DNA from: Alphaproteobacteria bacterium
GTDB taxonomy: Bacteria > Pseudomonadota > Alphaproteobacteria > RF32 > CAG-239
Direction of reading: 5' to 3'
DNA length: 64,000 bases
Assembly: GCA_017465945.1 (NCBI GenBank)
Contig: JAFTVD010000024.1
Span: 62,001-126,000 of the forward strand
A model generated the notes under the pieces. It saw only the letters and a list, made by a program, of their open reading frames with translations. It had not been told where the DNA came from and made no database searches. This document shows positions 17,170 to 28,200 of the stretch, in pieces; positions within the stretch are counted from its first letter, which is position 1; every line of letters begins with the position of its first letter. The position numbers and the translations under genes are program-made.

Positions 17170-18495
17170 TTATGCCAAGCTATATATTAGTTTTTTGAGT
17201 TTTTCAACTGTATTTTTATCTGCCTTTTGTTCGCAATTTTCTACGGATTTAGAGAATAGTCGTATTTCTTTTGGACTGCCCCTATTTATGCGAGTTACAT
17301 TAATATTCATAGAATTCCAAATTTCAAACATATCCTCTGCATTTATGATATTTCCCGATTGAATTACAACATAAGCGACAACTTCAAAATTAAAATCTGC
17401 TACTGCTAATTTAGTATTTAATATATCTTTTGCTATATCAATTTTACGAACAGGAGATATTCTGTGGCTACTTTCAGAGAACCATAATGGTTCTTCATCA
17501 TTGAACTTTTCTTCATCTGCAAGCCAATCGCCTAATTCTCTATCAACAAGGCAAAGCAATAATTGATTTTTTGAAACTGCAATATAATCAATCGTTGTGT
17601 TTTTAATGATAGCTGAAGATATAACATCATAGCCTTTTTGAACCAAAACATCCATAACTGGTGTATGAGATTCTTTATTTGGAGAGTTGTTCTCTGGTTG
17701 TTTATTTTTATTTGGCGCTTCTTTCTTTATATTCTTTTCTGTATGTTGTTTATTTGTTTTTTCTTTTTCTGTTTGTTCTTTATGTACATCTATTGTTTTT
17801 TCTTCTGGCTTTTTCTCTTTTGGAGTGTCTACCACTAATGCAGATGGAACTTCTAGCTCTTTGGCTTTTTTATCTTCTTTTTTATCGAAATCAAAATCTA
17901 AATCAAAATCATCATCTTCAAAATTAAATAGAGCATGGTCTATTGGAGCGGATTGCTCTTGTTTTTTCTTAGGGGTTGGAGTGTATGATGATGGGGAACT
18001 AGGTATAGAGCTAGTTGGTGTAGTATGTATGTTAGATTGCATTAATGTAGCTGATGGCAATGGCGGTCTTTTTACTGGCACTTTTTTGATTATTGGTGTT
18101 TTTTTGACAGCACTTGTATCTTCGGTTATAGATTTTTTCTTAACAACTACTGGTGGTTTTGTTTTTAATGTTAATTTTCTGTATAAATATACAGGTCCCA
18201 TTATTAGATACTTAAACCATTTTTTCCAATGCACAATACATAAGCCAATCCACCCTGTTATCCACAATGGTATTGCACTTGCTATCATGATGAAAAATGC
18301 TAATTCTGAATTTGATATTGGAGCTCCGCTATTCCATTTTATCTTTAATAATTGCCAATGCTCTTTTAAGAATATATCAAAATGCCAATTAATGAGCAAA
18401 ACAACCCTTATGCCATCTATAAATACTATACTCCATAGATAGCCAATTATTAGAGTTTTTAATATTATCATTAATGGTTTCAAGTTTTTCTCCAA
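17170..18495 (-). CDS. Membrane protein with proline-rich linker and nuclease-fold-like C-terminus
   Basis: The 441-aa protein has two N-terminal membrane segments (about residues 10-30 and 63-88), then a basic stretch, a Pro/Thr/Ser-rich linker (residues about 120-175) and a highly charged Lys/Glu/Asp segment (about 185-275). The C-terminal 160 residues are globular: VLVQKGYDVISSAII, TTIDYIAV, LLLCLVDRELGDWL. The order and the Asp in IDYIAV recall the restriction-endonuclease-like (NERD-type) fold, but the usual ExK is replaced by VDRE, so catalysis is doubtful. This is inference. By topology (two TMs plus a large cytoplasmic part) it could pair with the coupling ATPase in the way DotM pairs with DotL. 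Confidence 0.75.
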   Translation of the reverse strand: MEKNLKPLMIILKTLIIGYLWSIVFIDGIRVVLLINWHFDIFLKEHWQLLKIKWNSGAPISNSELAFFIMIASAIPLWITGWIGLCIVHWKKWFKYLIMGPVYLYRKLTLKTKPPVVVKKKSITEDTSAVKKTPIIKKVPVKRPPLPSATLMQSNIHTTPTSSIPSSPSSYTPTPKKKQEQSAPIDHALFNFEDDDFDLDFDFDKKEDKKAKELEVPSALVVDTPKEKKPEEKTIDVHKEQTEKEKTNKQHTEKNIKKEAPNKNKQPENNSPNKESHTPVMDVLVQKGYDVISSAIIKNTTIDYIAVSKNQLLLCLVDRELGDWLADEEKFNDEEPLWFSESSHRISPVRKIDIAKDILNTKLAVADFNFEVVAYVVIQSGNIINAEDMFEIWNSMNINVTRINRGSPKEIRLFSKSVENCEQKADKNTVEKLKKLIYSLA

Positions 18496-18538
18496 TAGTT
18501 TTCTTTTGTATTGTATAAGAGCATTAGTTAATAACTGC

Positions 18539-19030
18539 TTATTGTTTTTTATTTTCTTCTAATTTTGCAGATATTTGTTGTCTTATGTCTTTTATTGTGT
18601 GTACAGATGTTGGGTCCTCTCCTTTCTCTTTTAATTTTGCGGATATGATTTCATCTAAACTTTTATCTTTTATGCCAAGATTTTTTATAGAAACATGCTC
18701 TACTTCCATATTTTTAGGGCGTGTTAATTTACGATATATCTTAACAAAAGGAATAGATATTGTTTTCCAGAAACCTTTTTTATATAATGTAAATGAACTT
18801 TTTAACCAAAATATTGGTAAAAAGATTAGAGAAAACAATAAACTTATATCGCTAAAAGAGCGAAAAACGTATCCACTTTCCCATAGTTTATATAATTTTT
18901 GATAAGATTTTATATCAAATAAATTAATTCCCCACAGATGTTGAAAAATAACTTGCCCAATACTTGCTAGTATTGCAAACATTGTAATTAGAATCGATAA
19001 AAATCGGATAAACTTCTTTATTTTCTTCAT
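18539..19030 (-). CDS. Small membrane protein of the VirD4 operon
   Basis: The 163-aa protein has two hydrophobic segments (about residues 10-30 and 58-80) followed by a basic region (YKKGFWKTISIPFVKIYRKL) and a charged, helical cytoplasmic tail ending in KLEENKKQ. Its layout resembles the N-terminal part of the 441-aa neighbour, where a second membrane segment is also followed by a YRKLT motif; the two may be distant paralogues. It starts 5 nt after the stop of the 593-aa gene. No family recognised. Confidence 0.75.
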   Translation of the reverse strand: MKKIKKFIRFLSILITMFAILASIGQVIFQHLWGINLFDIKSYQKLYKLWESGYVFRSFSDISLLFSLIFLPIFWLKSSFTLYKKGFWKTISIPFVKIYRKLTRPKNMEVEHVSIKNLGIKDKSLDEIISAKLKEKGEDPTSVHTIKDIRQQISAKLEENKKQ

Positions 19031-19035
19031 AATAA

Positions 19036-20817
19036 TTAACGCCCACCTTTTCTATTTTTTGCAAAATACAAATTCTCTTCAAAAGTTCTGTCACTAGGAG
19101 ATACTGTTGCTTTAGCTTCGTCCTTTTTAAAGCTATCTTCAAGTTTGGTAGCTTCATAACTAGCGGTCTTTTTCTTAGTTCCTGGTCTATACATACCTTT
19201 GAAACCTTTTCGTTTATTATTAGTTTCTTTCAATGTTTCGGCATTAGCTATTACCTGTTGTGTAAACTTGTGAATTGGAAGATTTTCGGTATGCGTTTTA
19301 TTTAGCTTATCTAAATGTTCTGAAATATTTATGTCGCCATTTTGTAATTTTGTCCCTATTTGTGTTAATTGCTCTTTCATTACTTTGTGTTCTGGGGTAT
19401 CTGCTGTTAACATATCTTTCATAGATGTTACTAACTCTGTTAATTTTGCTTTCTTTTCATCTTCTGTTAAAACATTACTTGTAGCGGCACGATTCATTTT
19501 TCTTAAGTTTTCAGTAAACTCTTTAGAAACAGTATGTTGCCTACCTGAAGCTATTAATCTATCATCTTCAGCTCGTATTGCTGAAATATTTTCTTGTGTT
19601 GCTTTTGCTATTTTCATCTGTCTGAAATGAGGATTGAGAGCATTTTCCTCTTCTATTTGATGAATGTTTTTTACACCTTTTTTTACTGCTTTAAAATCAC
19701 CACCATTTGTAGCTTCCTGTATAGCTGCTAATTTCTCTGAAATACTTTTATGAACTTCGCATTCGCTATTAACTTCTTTTGAAGCTAAGCCAACATAAGC
19801 AGTTATGATATTTTTATCTGGAGTTTTTTTAGATAACTCTTCTTCTATTTTTTTCATACTTTGGGTAAAGGTTGCAGAGATAACGTCACCATTCATATCA
19901 TCATTACGAACTTTCTCTGCAGCACAACCTGCAGCTATACTTATCAACTTTTTCTCGGCATCATTTAGTTCTTTTATACTACTTGCTGAGTTAAAAACTC
20001 CTTCAATAAATAACTTTTCATCTGGTGTGCGCTCATTTTCCGCTTTATTATATATTCTACTTGCTTCATCAAAACATTGCGGTTTCTTTTTATTTAGCTC
20101 CCAAGTAGGTTCTTCACCATTTTTTACTTTTTCTAAATTATTAAGAACTTCTGCCAAACGAGCTGTTGCTGCATCTACTTTTTTATCAGTTTTTTCACAT
20201 TCTTTATCTTTTATAGATTTTGCTATTGTATAATGGTCTAATTCTGTCTTTTGGTCTTTTCCATCACTTTTATGATATAAAACATAATCAACAAAATCCA
20301 TTGTTAAATCTGTTGCTTTATTAATAATACCAGAATATGAAGCTAAAATAATTTCTTGCCAGAATAACTCCATAATATCTTTGTAATCTTTATCTTTATC
20401 TTTTTCTGGACGTTTTGGGGGTGTAGGAGCTGGTCTTGATTTTTGGGGTTCTTTTGATTTTCCCATATTCATATTAGCATAAGCTGATGAAACACCTAGC
20501 TCTCCTGGATGTTGTGGCTGATCTCCTGCTGGAGGTGTTGGCTCGTCCTCTCTTGGTGGATTTGGAGCATCATCTCTTTGAGGAGTAGGTCCTTCATCTC
20601 TTTGAGGAGTAGGTCCTTCATCTCTTGAAGGTGTGGGGCTTTGAGAAGTTTCATCTGCGCCATTTACAAGATTTTCAACTTCTCTTCTTTGATTTTCAAT
20701 CTCTCTATCAAATTCATCAATAACAGAAGATGATGTTCTTTCTTGAGTTGGGGTTTCTTGAGTTGGGGTTTCTTGAGTTGGTTCACCTTGGTTTGTTCTA
20801 TCGTCTTCGTCAGCCAT
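19036..20817 (-). CDS. Large soluble helical protein with repetitive Pro/Gln N-terminus
   Basis: This 593-aa protein starts at the ATG at 20817 because AGGAG lies just upstream; the frame extends to a TTG at 20835 that contains this site. Residues about 10-30 are PTQE-type repeats, residues about 55-120 hold GPTPQRDE-type repeats rich in Pro, Asp and Glu, and the remainder (from about 130) is strongly helical and charged with no membrane segment. No signal peptide is present. It could be a cytoplasmic scaffold, adaptor or secreted substrate of the VirD4-like system; disordered acidic N-termini are shared with the 341-aa neighbour. I recognise no domain. Confidence 0.75.
   Translation of the reverse strand: MADEDDRTNQGEPTQETPTQETPTQERTSSSVIDEFDREIENQRREVENLVNGADETSQSPTPSRDEGPTPQRDEGPTPQRDDAPNPPREDEPTPPAGDQPQHPGELGVSSAYANMNMGKSKEPQKSRPAPTPPKRPEKDKDKDYKDIMELFWQEIILASYSGIINKATDLTMDFVDYVLYHKSDGKDQKTELDHYTIAKSIKDKECEKTDKKVDAATARLAEVLNNLEKVKNGEEPTWELNKKKPQCFDEASRIYNKAENERTPDEKLFIEGVFNSASSIKELNDAEKKLISIAAGCAAEKVRNDDMNGDVISATFTQSMKKIEEELSKKTPDKNIITAYVGLASKEVNSECEVHKSISEKLAAIQEATNGGDFKAVKKGVKNIHQIEEENALNPHFRQMKIAKATQENISAIRAEDDRLIASGRQHTVSKEFTENLRKMNRAATSNVLTEDEKKAKLTELVTSMKDMLTADTPEHKVMKEQLTQIGTKLQNGDINISEHLDKLNKTHTENLPIHKFTQQVIANAETLKETNNKRKGFKGMYRPGTKKKTASYEATKLEDSFKKDEAKATVSPSDRTFEENLYFAKNRKGGR
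20530..20805 (-). repeat. Coding tandem repeats in the 593-aa protein
   Basis: Two clusters are visible: an 18-nt unit reading ACTCAAGAAACCCC on the minus strand (about 20745-20795), giving PTQET copies, and a 24-nt unit (about 20576-20645) giving GPTPQRDE copies. The nearly identical DNA copies suggest recent expansion by slippage. Confidence 0.7.
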
Positions 20818-20884
20818 TGTTTTTCTCCTAAACAACTATATTTTTTTTATTTTAACATAAATTTGATGGTTTGTCTACTTTAAA

Positions 20885-21910
20885 TTATATTTTTAATTTT
20901 TTTATAAAATTACCAATTTTTTGGTTCATTTTTATACCATCTTCTGCTGAAACTTTTATTAAACCAAAAAATTTTGGCTTCATTTTATCTATTTCTATTG
21001 GTGCAAACATAGCGGGATTTTTGGTTAATGCTTTATATGCGCCACTTGTATCATTTTGGGCGGCTCTAAAATAGTTATTTATTAGTCTATCTACATCTAT
21101 TGGGAAATTTTGCTCCTTTAAATGTTTTATAAATTTATTTTTTCGTTCTTGCAATTCTAGATACTCTTCATAAAGTTCTTTTTTGATACGATTTTTTAGT
21201 GCAATTTCCTTCATTTGCTCATATTTAACTTCGCAGATTTCAAGGTTTATTAATATTTCTACATAAGATATTATGACTAGTTGCATATCTGTATCTGATA
21301 AACTTTCTGCAAAAATAAGATATTCTTCATCATTGGCGTTTTTAGATAGTCTTTTCATATTTTCTGGATCGTATTTATTCAATATATCCCAGCTTTCTAA
21401 TAGATATTTGGCTATTTTTTTACCAACACTTGGTTTGTAGTTAGGGTTTAATTGAGAATCGCTATAATCAGTTGTTGGAGATTTTAAGTTTTTCTTTTCT
21501 GCTAGAGCATATATTCCATCTTGAAAATTTGCTACAGCTCTTGCTAGCTCTAGCTCTTCTGGTTTTAGATTTGCTTGTTCTTCTGTTAATTGTATTGGAG
21601 CACCGACATCTTCTGTATTTTCAAAGAGATTATTAATTCTGTCGTCGTCTATACTATTTATTGCACTTGTTGTAACAAAACTATCTAGACTGCTAGGAGA
21701 TGTATCTTTTTGTTCTTCTGTTGGTCCTAAAAAATCATCTAAACTTTTATTTGTAGATGCTGTTGAACCATTGGATTCTTCTATAAAGCTATTTAATAGT
21801 TTACTAAATTCATCTTCAAGAGCAGAAGATGATATTTCTTTTTCTTCTGGTTGGGGGGTATTGTTTGAAGAAGTAAAAAAAGCATCTAATTTGTTTTGTT
21901 CTTCAGACAT
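20885..21910 (-). CDS. Soluble acidic protein, first gene of VirD4 operon
   Basis: The 341-aa protein has residues 1-125 that are low in hydrophobics and rich in Ser, Asp, Glu and Thr (ALEDEFSKLLNSFIEES, LDDFLGPTEEQ), probably disordered with short helical motifs. Residues about 130-341 are helical and charged with a basic end (KMNQKIGNFIKKLKI). There is no signal peptide or membrane segment. AGGAGA sits 7 nt before the ATG. Being first in the six-gene operon, and sharing an acidic disordered head with the next protein, it is a candidate chaperone, adaptor or substrate for the coupling ATPase. Function unknown. Confidence 0.75.
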   Translation of the reverse strand: MSEEQNKLDAFFTSSNNTPQPEEKEISSSALEDEFSKLLNSFIEESNGSTASTNKSLDDFLGPTEEQKDTSPSSLDSFVTTSAINSIDDDRINNLFENTEDVGAPIQLTEEQANLKPEELELARAVANFQDGIYALAEKKNLKSPTTDYSDSQLNPNYKPSVGKKIAKYLLESWDILNKYDPENMKRLSKNANDEEYLIFAESLSDTDMQLVIISYVEILINLEICEVKYEQMKEIALKNRIKKELYEEYLELQERKNKFIKHLKEQNFPIDVDRLINNYFRAAQNDTSGAYKALTKNPAMFAPIEIDKMKPKFFGLIKVSAEDGIKMNQKIGNFIKKLKI

Positions 21911-22005
21911 TTGTCAATCTCCTGTTGCGTTTAATTATTTCTTGATTTTAGTATTGTTTTGTGTATTTTAAGTAAAATTAGTGAAAATATATTTAATAAA
22001 CGCCC

Positions 22006-22980
22006 ATGATTGAAGAAAAGAATAATATTTTTTATACGAACCCTGTTGAGGATAATAAAACAGGTATAAGAATTGACAAGTTTATTGCTGAAGAAATAAA
22101 TGATATTTCTCGTTCTATGGTGCAAAAACTGATTGATAAAGGATGTGTTTTTTCTGACGAGGAAATTATTACAGATAAAGACTTTAAGACAAGATTAGGC
22201 GATGTTTATCAAGTTAATATTCCTGACCCTGAAGAACCGACACCTATTGCTCAAGATATTAAATTAGATGTTTTATATGAAGATGATGACTTGATTGTGG
22301 TTAACAAACCTGCGGGAATGACTGTTCATCCTGCGGCGGGAGTTAATAAAGATACGCTTGTTAATGCGTTGTTGTTCCATTGTAAGGACTCTCTTTCTGG
22401 TATTGGAGGCGTTGCAAGACCTGGAATTGTACATAGAATTGATAGAAACACTAGTGGTGTTTTGGTAATTGCAAAAAATGATATTACACATAGAGGGCTA
22501 GCTGAACAATTTTTTAACCATTCTATAGAAAGAACTTATTATGCTGTTGTTTATGGTGTTCCTTCGCCTGTTAAAGGAACTATTGAAGGAAACATTGCAA
22601 GGAGTTCTTTTGATAGAAAGAAAATGGCTATTGTTAAAATTGGTGGAAAAAGTGCAATCACACATTATGAATTGATTGAAAATTATAAAAATGCTGTATC
22701 GCTTATAAAATGCAATTTAGAAACAGGAAGAACTCACCAAATTAGAGTACATTTATCTAGTATTGGGTGTCATTTGGTGGGAGATGATGTATATGAAAAA
22801 CCTAAAAAAACAAGCATTACCCTTCAAAATGAGTTAAAAAAATATGTAAATACTTTTCCAAGACAAGCTTTGCATGCTTATTCTTTGGGTTTCATACACC
22901 CTAGAACTAAAGAATTTTTATCATTTAAGGCAGAATTTCCTGATGATATGAAAGAATTAATAGATACTTTAAAAAAATAG
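22006..22980 (+). CDS. rluD: 23S rRNA pseudouridine synthase, RluD type
   Basis: The 324-aa protein has an N-terminal S4 RNA-binding domain (IRIDKFIAEEINDISRSMVQ), then the RluA-family catalytic core with HRIDRNTSG, where Asp is the nucleophile, and later GRTHQIRVH. RluD isomerises uridines in helix 69 of 23S rRNA. The ribosome binding site is weak, but the protein begins sensibly at this ATG. It is followed by rpoH, a pairing common in alphaproteobacteria, and is divergent from the VirD4 operon. Confidence 0.93.
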   Translation: MIEEKNNIFYTNPVEDNKTGIRIDKFIAEEINDISRSMVQKLIDKGCVFSDEEIITDKDFKTRLGDVYQVNIPDPEEPTPIAQDIKLDVLYEDDDLIVVNKPAGMTVHPAAGVNKDTLVNALLFHCKDSLSGIGGVARPGIVHRIDRNTSGVLVIAKNDITHRGLAEQFFNHSIERTYYAVVYGVPSPVKGTIEGNIARSSFDRKKMAIVKIGGKSAITHYELIENYKNAVSLIKCNLETGRTHQIRVHLSSIGCHLVGDDVYEKPKKTSITLQNELKKYVNTFPRQALHAYSLGFIHPRTKEFLSFKAEFPDDMKELIDTLKK

Positions 22981-23105
22981 TTATTTAGTTTTGCTTTTGC
23001 GTTAAATTGCTTAATTTTTATTTAAAAACAATAGAACCATTGTCTAGATTGTGGAAAAAATTTTTATCTATAAACTCCTTAAAGTCAACTTTTAGGAGAA
23101 AGATA

Positions 23106-23981
23106 ATGAAAGAACAACTTATTCTAAATGGACTTGACTTTTCACCAGAAGAAAATTTATCTAGATATTTACAATCTATCAAAAAATATCCGATACTAAC
23201 ATCTGAAGAAGAATATGAACTAGCCTTACAATATCAGAAAACAAAAGATAGAAAAATTGCTTATAAACTTATTACTTCTCATTTGAGACTTGTTGTTAAA
23301 GTTGTTTCAAAATATAGAGGGTATGGATTGCCTGTTAGCGAAATGATTTCTGAGGGGAATATTGGTTTAATGTATGCTATTGATAAGTTTGCACCAGAAA
23401 AAGGGTTTAGATTTTCGACATATGCTTTATGGTGGATTAAGGCTTCGGTGCAAAAATATATACTTAATTCGTGGTCTTTGGTTAAACTAGGAACAACAGC
23501 TGCACAGAAAAAATTATTTTTTAATTTACGCAAAATTAAAAATCGCCTCAACCTTATTGATGATAGAGAGCTTTCTGAAAATATTTTAAATGATATTGCT
23601 AAATCATTAGATGTTAGTGTTCAAGATGTTACAGATATGAACATGAGATTGAAAGCGCATGATGGTTCTTTGAACTCTATTATTGACGGAGAGGGAGAAG
23701 GAGGTTCTGAATGGATGGATTTCATTTCGGACAATAAGCCTAATCAGGAAGAAAGTTTGGCTCATGCTGAAACCGTAAAATATAGAAAACAAATGTTTAA
23801 CAAAGCTCTTTATGTTTTAAATAAAAGAGAGAAGGATATTTTATTTAAACGTAGGTTATATGAAAAAACAATTACACTAGACGATTTGAGTAAATTATAT
23901 AACATTTCAAAAGAGCGTGTAAGGCAAATAGAACTAAACTCTATAAAGAAAATTACAAAAGCTATAGAACTTTTGCAGTAA
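23106..23981 (+). CDS. rpoH: RNA polymerase sigma-32 (heat shock) factor
   Basis: The protein of 291 aa starts at the ATG at 23106 with GGAGAAAG just upstream; the open frame extends 99 nt further but has no site. Region 2 is complete (ISEGNIGLMYAIDKF, FSTYALWWIKASVQKYI), followed by NSWSLVKLGTTAAQKKLFF, the RpoH box that marks sigma-32 proteins, and a region 4 helix-turn-helix (LDDLSKLYNISKERVRQIE). It directs transcription of chaperone and protease genes. The roughly 120-nt gap after rluD may hold its own promoter. Confidence 0.93.
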   Translation: MKEQLILNGLDFSPEENLSRYLQSIKKYPILTSEEEYELALQYQKTKDRKIAYKLITSHLRLVVKVVSKYRGYGLPVSEMISEGNIGLMYAIDKFAPEKGFRFSTYALWWIKASVQKYILNSWSLVKLGTTAAQKKLFFNLRKIKNRLNLIDDRELSENILNDIAKSLDVSVQDVTDMNMRLKAHDGSLNSIIDGEGEGGSEWMDFISDNKPNQEESLAHAETVKYRKQMFNKALYVLNKREKDILFKRRLYEKTITLDDLSKLYNISKERVRQIELNSIKKITKAIELLQ

Positions 23982-24048
23982 ATCTTGAAAAGATGGTATC
24001 TATTATTATCTATGTAGCACAACAATTTTAATATATGGGATTGGCCAC

Positions 24049-25179
24049 ATGGATAGAAATAAAAATGGACGTAGTTTATATATTTTAATTTTGTTAGTAA
24101 TGTGTCTGTTGTCTTTTGGTTTGGGATATTTTGTTTTTAATAAATTTCAAACGAAAGAACTCAGGCACATTCCTATAAATGATAGTATATCTATTAATGT
24201 AATACCATTAAAACCAGAAAATATAAATGTAAAAAATACATATGTGGGTTATGTTGAAGCAATTAATCAGGTTCAGATAATACCATATGTTAGTGGATAT
24301 ATTCAAAAAATTGATGCAAATAAGGGACAATATGTATCTGAAGGGGATTTGCTTATTACTATTAATCCTGATGAATATCTTGCTAAGCTTAATTCTGCAA
24401 AAGCTTCAGTATTACAAGCAAAGGCTTTGTTAGATTATAATGAAAATTATTTTAATCGGCTAAAAAAATCAGAAAAAGCCTTTTCTGAAATTGAGATAGA
24501 CAATGCAAAAAATAACTTTTTGCAAGCGAAAGCATCTTATGAAAATTCTCTAGCTAATTTGAAATTTGCAGAAATTAATTATAACTATACTATTATAAAA
24601 TCTCCTATTTCTGGGCTTATTGGAAATTTTAATTTGAGTGTTGGTGATTATGTTTCGCCGGCAAAAGAGGTGTTATTAAACATTGTACAAACTAATCCTA
24701 TTAGAGTTGTGTTTTCTTTAACTGATGTAGAATATTTGGATATGTTAAAAGATAGCGACAAACTTTTTAAAGACAGTGTAATAAAGCTAAAAACAGCAAA
24801 TGGCGAAAACTTTAAGTATACAGGCACTTTTAAATACACTGATAATGTAATAAACAAAAATACAAATTCTCTTTCTGTGTATGCTGATTTTAAAAATGAT
24901 AAAAATGAACTTTTACCAAATGCGTTTGTTACCGTGGAGGTATATAAGGACTTAAAGAATGTAATACTTATTGATAAAAACTATGTAAAAATGAAAGAAA
25001 ATGGATATTTTGTAAACATTGCTCAAAATGATAAAATCACACAACATAAAATTAAAATAATTACGGAAATGGATAACAAATATGTTGTCGAAAATTCTTT
25101 TGAAACTGGCGATTTGCTTGTTTTGGACGATATAAAAACATCAACCACTACTAATATAAAATTTAATACTCTAAAGTAG
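24049..25179 (+). CDS. RND efflux periplasmic adaptor (membrane fusion protein)
   Basis: The 376-aa protein has one N-terminal membrane anchor (residues 9-30), no lipobox, then the standard adaptor order: a beta-barrel/lipoyl half (IIPYVSGYIQKIDANKGQYVSEGDLL), a coiled-coil hairpin (about residues 105-175), the second lipoyl half (SPISGLIGNFNLSVGDYV) and barrel domains. It bridges the inner-membrane pump and outer-membrane channel. First gene of a three-gene efflux operon, 22 nt before the pump gene. Confidence 0.93.
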   Translation: MDRNKNGRSLYILILLVMCLLSFGLGYFVFNKFQTKELRHIPINDSISINVIPLKPENINVKNTYVGYVEAINQVQIIPYVSGYIQKIDANKGQYVSEGDLLITINPDEYLAKLNSAKASVLQAKALLDYNENYFNRLKKSEKAFSEIEIDNAKNNFLQAKASYENSLANLKFAEINYNYTIIKSPISGLIGNFNLSVGDYVSPAKEVLLNIVQTNPIRVVFSLTDVEYLDMLKDSDKLFKDSVIKLKTANGENFKYTGTFKYTDNVINKNTNSLSVYADFKNDKNELLPNAFVTVEVYKDLKNVILIDKNYVKMKENGYFVNIAQNDKITQHKIKIITEMDNKYVVENSFETGDLLVLDDIKTSTTTNIKFNTLK

Positions 25180-25201
25180 TTATGAAAAATGGAGGTTTTA
25201 G

Positions 25202-28200
25202 ATGTTTTCTAAATTTTTTATTGACCGACCTAGGTTTGCAATGGTTATATCTATTGTTCTTATAATATTAGGATTACTTGCAATAAAAGTATTGCCTGTA
25301 TCACAATTTCCAGATATTACACCACCGCAAGTTAATGTAAAAACAACATATCTTGGCGCTAATGCTCAAGTTTTAACAGATACTGTTGCTATTCCGATTG
25401 AAAATCAAATGAACGGTGTTGAAGATATGCTTTATATGTCATCAACATCTGATGATACTGGTGCATATAATTTAACAGTAACATTTGATATTGGGACAAA
25501 CCCTGATATTGCACAGGTTATGGTACAAAACAGGTTGCAACAGGTTAATAGCGAACTACCGGAAGAAGTTATAAAAGAAGGATTAGATATTTCATCTGAA
25601 AATGCAGATATACTTGGAATGATTGTTCTACGTTCTCCTAATAATACTTATTCTGATTCTTTTTTAAGCAATTACGCATACACAAATATAAAAAATCCAC
25701 TATCTCGACTATATGGTGTTGGACAAGTACAGATATTTGGTCCGCAATATAGTATGCGAATATGGCTTGATATTGATAAAATTACCGCTCTTGGGTTGAA
25801 TAGTTCGGACGTTATAAATGCGGTTAGAAATCAAAACACACAGGCGGCGGTTGGTAGTATTGGTTCAGCCCCAAGTGATGCAAATACTAATATGGTTTTA
25901 ACACTAACGGCTAAAGGGCTTTTAAATAGCGTTGATGAATTTTCTGATATTATTATTGCAACAGATTCAAATGGAGGTGTTACTTACTTAAAAGATGTTG
26001 CAAGAATTGAACTTGGGCTTAATTCATACAGCTTGGTATCTAAATTTAATAACGCTCCGGCTGTTATTATTGCATTAAACCAAACACCAAACACAAACGC
26101 TTTAAAAACAATGTTCAATGTAAAAAAAGAATTAGAAGAATTAGCAAAAAACTTTCCTGAAGATATGAGTATTGAAGTTGCATACGATTCAACAAATTAT
26201 GTTAAAGCATCTATTGATGCGATAATTGAAACACTTATTATTACATTTGGACTTGTTATTTTGGTTACTTATTTATTTTTACAAAAATTAAAAACAACAT
26301 TAATTCCGCTTATTACAATTCCTGTGTCTTTAATTGCTACATTTATCGTGATTTATTTATTGGGATTTGACATAAATATTTTAACATTATTTGCGATGAT
26401 TTTAGTTATTGGATTGGTGGTTGATGATGCTATTATTGTGGTGGAGAGAGTCCAATATCTTATGTTAAATGAAAACTTAAGCTCTTATGATGCGTCAATT
26501 AAAGCGATGGTACAAATTGGTAGTGCGATTATTGCAACTACATTTGTTTTACTTGCAATATTTGTGCCGGTTGGGTTAATGGTTGGAATAACGGGAAAAA
26601 TATATCAGCAATTTGCTGTTGCGATTGCAACATCTATTATTTTTTCGGCTTTTAATGCTTTAACTTTAAGTCCTGCTCTTTGCGCTATATTTTTGAACAA
26701 AGAAAAAGACAGCCCCTCAAAAGGCTTCTTTAGATGGTTTAATAATATTTTAGATGTTTTTAGAGATGGATATGTAAAAGTTGTAGGATTTTTTGCTAAA
26801 CATTTATTTGTTACAGTTTTGATTGTTTTGGGCGTTATATCTTTTATTGTTTTATGTTTTAAATACACTGCTTCATCTTTTTTACCAGAAGAAGATCAGG
26901 GTATTATATTTGCTAATATTCAACTAGATAATCTTGCAAGTATTAACCAAACAAATTCTGTATTAAAAAATATGACAGATGAGATATTAAAAATGGATGG
27001 AATTGAATATATGATTAGTGTTGCCGGATATAGTATGCTTGGAGGAGGAGGGGAAAATGTTGCTCTTGGGGTTGTAGGGCTAAAAGATTGGAATTTAAGA
27101 AAAAATAAAAGCTTATCTGTTGAAGAAATATCTAAAAAACTGCGAGAAAAATTTATAAACACCAAAAACGCTGAAATAAACTTTTTTGCACCACCTTCTA
27201 TTCCTGGTATTGGACAGAGTGATGGTTTATCTTTGGAACTTGTTGCAACAGATTCAAATAAAACACCTAAAGAATTGGACGATGCTTTAAATGTTTTTTT
27301 AGATAAAGCAAATGAAAGCAGTGAAATTGCTTATGCATTTAGTACATTTAGAGCAGATACACCGCACTTATTCTTAAATATTGATAGAACAAAATTGCAA
27401 TCATATAACATTGATGTATCGAACTTTTTTAATACATTACAAAGCAATCTAGGGGCCTCATATATCAACAATATCACTCTTAGCGGACAGATTAATAGAG
27501 TTATTATGCAAGCTGATTTTGATTATAGGAAAAGCATTGAAAATGTTAAAAACCTATATGTAAAATCAAATTTAGGAGAACTAATTAAAGTTGGAAGCTT
27601 TACTAGTGTATCCACTGAAATTTCACCAAAAATAATATATAGATATGATTTGTATACTTCTGCCGGAATAACTGCTCAAGCGCAAAAAGGAGCGAGTAGC
27701 GGGCAAGCAATGGACAAGATGGAAGAAATTGCTAGAAATGTTTTACCCAAAGGATTTGATATTAAATGGACTAATTTATCGTTGCAGGAAAAAGAAACAA
27801 AAGGTTTAATTGGCGGATTGATTACTTTGGCTATTGTTTTTTGTTATTTATTTCTTGTTGCGCAGTATGAAAGTTGGATGCTTTCTTTTTCTGTTATGTT
27901 TTCAACTGTGTTTGCTATTTTGGGTGCGTTTATCGGCTTATACTTATTTAAGTTACCTTTAAGTATTTATGCTCAACTTGGCATAATTTTGCTTATTGGG
28001 CTTGCGGCTAAAAATGCTATTTTGATTGTTGAATTTACTAAGGAATATAGAGAAAAAGGATTTAGCATTATTGAAGCTTCTAAAAAAGGAGCTGGTGAAA
28101 GGTTTAGAGCTGTATTAATGACTGCTTTTACTTTTATTTTGGGTGTATTGCCTATGATTTTAGCAAAAGGACCTGGAGCAAACTCACAAATATCTATTGG

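Noticed and set aside
17687..18442. A 251-codon open frame on the plus strand opposite the 441-aa gene of the VirD4 operon.
   Set aside because: It is a shadow of a Lys/Pro/Thr-rich coding region on the minus strand, has no ribosome binding site and gives a Phe/Ser/Cys-rich nonsense-like product.
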